From contig NZ_LPUT01000030.1 in assembly GCF_001563475.1 (NCBI RefSeq), positions 1 through 64,000 of the forward strand: DNA of 64,000 nucleotides, in the 5' to 3' direction. This document shows positions 62,834-64,000 of the stretch, one piece after another. Origin of the DNA: Sporosarcina sp. HYO08. GTDB taxonomy: Bacteria; Bacillota; Bacilli; Bacillales_A; Planococcaceae. Both the position numbers and the translations under genes were made by a program. The first letter of the stretch is position 1. The number at the start of each line of letters is the position of its first letter. The notes under the pieces were generated by a model that was not told the DNA's origin, searched no databases, and saw nothing but the letters and a program-made list of their open reading frames with translations.

Positions 62834-64000
62834 TTATTCGACAGCCCAGTTACCATTTCGGAAGATTGGTTCGCTTGTGCCATCTGTATGGATGCCGTCA
62901 ATGTCCATTTCAGCAGATCCTATCATAAAGTCAACATGCGTAATACTCTGATTTAAACCGTGTGCAATCAGTTCTTCCCGGGTCATCGATTTTCCTTTTT
63001 CAAGGCAGAATGCATAAGCACTCCCAATGGCCAGATGGTTCGATGCATTTTCATCGAATAATGTATTATAAAATAATAAACCGGATTGGGAAATTGGCGA
63101 CTTGTGTGGGACTAGGGCGACTTCTCCAAGATATTTTGCACCTTCATCCGTTTCGATTAAATGTTTGAGTACATCTTCGCCTGATTCAGCGGTGACATGT
63201 GTAATTTCACCGTTTTCAAAAGTGATTTTAAAGTCATCGATAATATTACCGCCATAGCTTAATGGTTTTGTGCTAGACACATATCCATTAACACCTGTTT
63301 TCAAAGGTACCGTGAACACTTCCTCTGTCGGCATATTGGCCATAAAAGTATGTCCTTTTTCATTCACACTACCTGCTCCACACCATAGATGTCCTTCCGG
63401 CAATTCAATCGTTAAGTCAGTGCCAGGTGCCTTGTAATGTAATTTTTTGTACTTTTTTTCATTTAAATAGTCAACTTTTTGATGTAGGTTATTGTCGTGA
63501 TTGATCCAAGCCTGAACTGGGTTTGGTTGATCCGCTCGGACAGCTTTGAAAATCGCATTCCAAAGTGCAGGGACTTGCTCTTCCTGTGGCAGTTCAGGGA
63601 ATACTTTCTTTGCCCAATCCGCAGATGGAGCTGCGATTACCGTCCAGCTTACTTTGTCAGACATAATGTATTGGCGGTAGACATCTAATGCTTGTCCAGC
63701 GGCTTTTTGGAAATCACTAATTCGTGTTGGTTCGATGCCTTTCAATAGATCAGGACTTTGTGACACGATGCTCATAAAAGCTGCGCCTTGTTCTGCTAAT
63801 TTTTCACGTTCCATAGAAAGCCATTCTGGGTATTCGGAAAATGAGTCTTGCGGGGCTTTTTCATAGCGAAGACGAGAGACGACATCGTCTGCCCAATTGA
63901 CAATCACTTCGCGCGCACCAGCATCGTAAGCTTTTTCAGTAATTAAGCGAACGAAAGGGATGGCATCAGTTGAGGCGTTCACATAAAGAATTTGATTCCG
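62834..64000 (-). CDS. M29 family aminopeptidase, 5' end outside the window
   Basis: At least 388 residues of an M29 metallo-aminopeptidase (AmpS/AmpT/PepS type): AYDAGAREVIVNWADD, NKKKY...LTIELPEGHLWCGAGS, FMANMPTEEVFTVP, and the C-terminal YLGEVALVPHKSPIS and HVDFMIGSAEMDIDG blocks with metal-binding Glu, His and Asp. The frame stays open to the window edge (upstream codons read NQILYVNAS), so the GTG at 63982 is internal and the true start is beyond 64000. Confidence 0.9.
   Translation of the reverse strand, partial: RNQILYVNASTDAIPFVRLITEKAYDAGAREVIVNWADDVVSRLRYEKAPQDSFSEYPEWLSMEREKLAEQGAAFMSIVSQSPDLLKGIEPTRISDFQKAAGQALDVYRQYIMSDKVSWTVIAAPSADWAKKVFPELPQEEQVPALWNAIFKAVRADQPNPVQAWINHDNNLHQKVDYLNEKKYKKLHYKAPGTDLTIELPEGHLWCGAGSVNEKGHTFMANMPTEEVFTVPLKTGVNGYVSSTKPLSYGGNIIDDFKITFENGEITHVTAESGEDVLKHLIETDEGAKYLGEVALVPHKSPISQSGLLFYNTLFDENASNHLAIGSAYAFCLEKGKSMTREELIAHGLNQSITHVDFMIGSAEMDIDGIHTDGTSEPIFRNGNWAVE

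Overview
The window looks like the chromosome of a low-GC, endospore-forming Bacillales bacterium, most likely Planococcaceae (Sporosarcina/Lysinibacillus-like). The grounds are Bacillus-type ribosome-binding sites with frequent TTG and GTG starts, B. subtilis-type lysine, cobalamin and TPP leaders, an S-layer-anchored wall hydrolase, a Spo0M relative, and orthologues of yrrN/yrrO, yxcD, ykuS and yfmL. No rRNA, tRNA, CRISPR array, intact transposase or prophage was found.

Layout. 1-1446 is non-coding and holds a 320-bp tandem repeat with phased A-tracts. It precedes a gene that fuses three RidA domains (1447-2715). Next come an aspartate dehydrogenase-like gene and a dihydrouridine synthase. 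5097-9341 is a complete pstSCAB-phoU operon behind a Pho box. A DUF438/hemerythrin/PAS protein follows under an FNR-type promoter, then an acetyltransferase and a CueP-like lipoprotein. 12425-16852 is a nucleoside uptake and salvage operon (CNT transporter, LacI regulator, ribokinase, nucleoside hydrolase) with three identical 12-bp operators. A second transporter plus nucleoside hydrolase unit is at 20820-23065. Between them lie the trhP1-trhP2 pair for tRNA wobble hydroxylation, which also has an FNR-like box, and an SLH-anchored glucosaminidase.

23277-35738 holds an AbgT transporter with an OsmC protein, a flavin oxidoreductase, a spo0M-like gene, a lysine-riboswitch-controlled ABC transporter, and metE behind a cobalamin riboswitch. 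35934-48677 carries malate synthase G with a hydroxyacid dehydrogenase (glyoxylate metabolism), a small phospholipase A2-like protein, an ABC1/UbiB kinase, an acyl-CoA dehydrogenase-like gene with a four-gene amino-acid ABC transporter, a patatin and an LD-carboxypeptidase-like protein.

The most unusual unit is 49229-51999. An FNR-type promoter drives two DUF2249 proteins, an unrecognised protein, an NnrS-like polytopic membrane protein and a MIP18/SufT-like Fe-S factor. With the hemerythrin gene and trhP it suggests a low-oxygen regulon spread over the window. The rest includes an ATP-grasp ligase (candidate peptidoglycan cross-bridge enzyme), an amidase, a DEAD-box helicase, methionine aminopeptidase, a TPP-riboswitch-controlled thiT, an M3 peptidase, carbonic anhydrase and an M29 aminopeptidase cut by the window end.

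Three small membrane or basic proteins (50, 38 and 47 residues), two 119-bp palindromic repeats and a highly structured intergenic RNA candidate (58312-58490) are also described. All functional calls come from reading motifs and context; no database search was possible.
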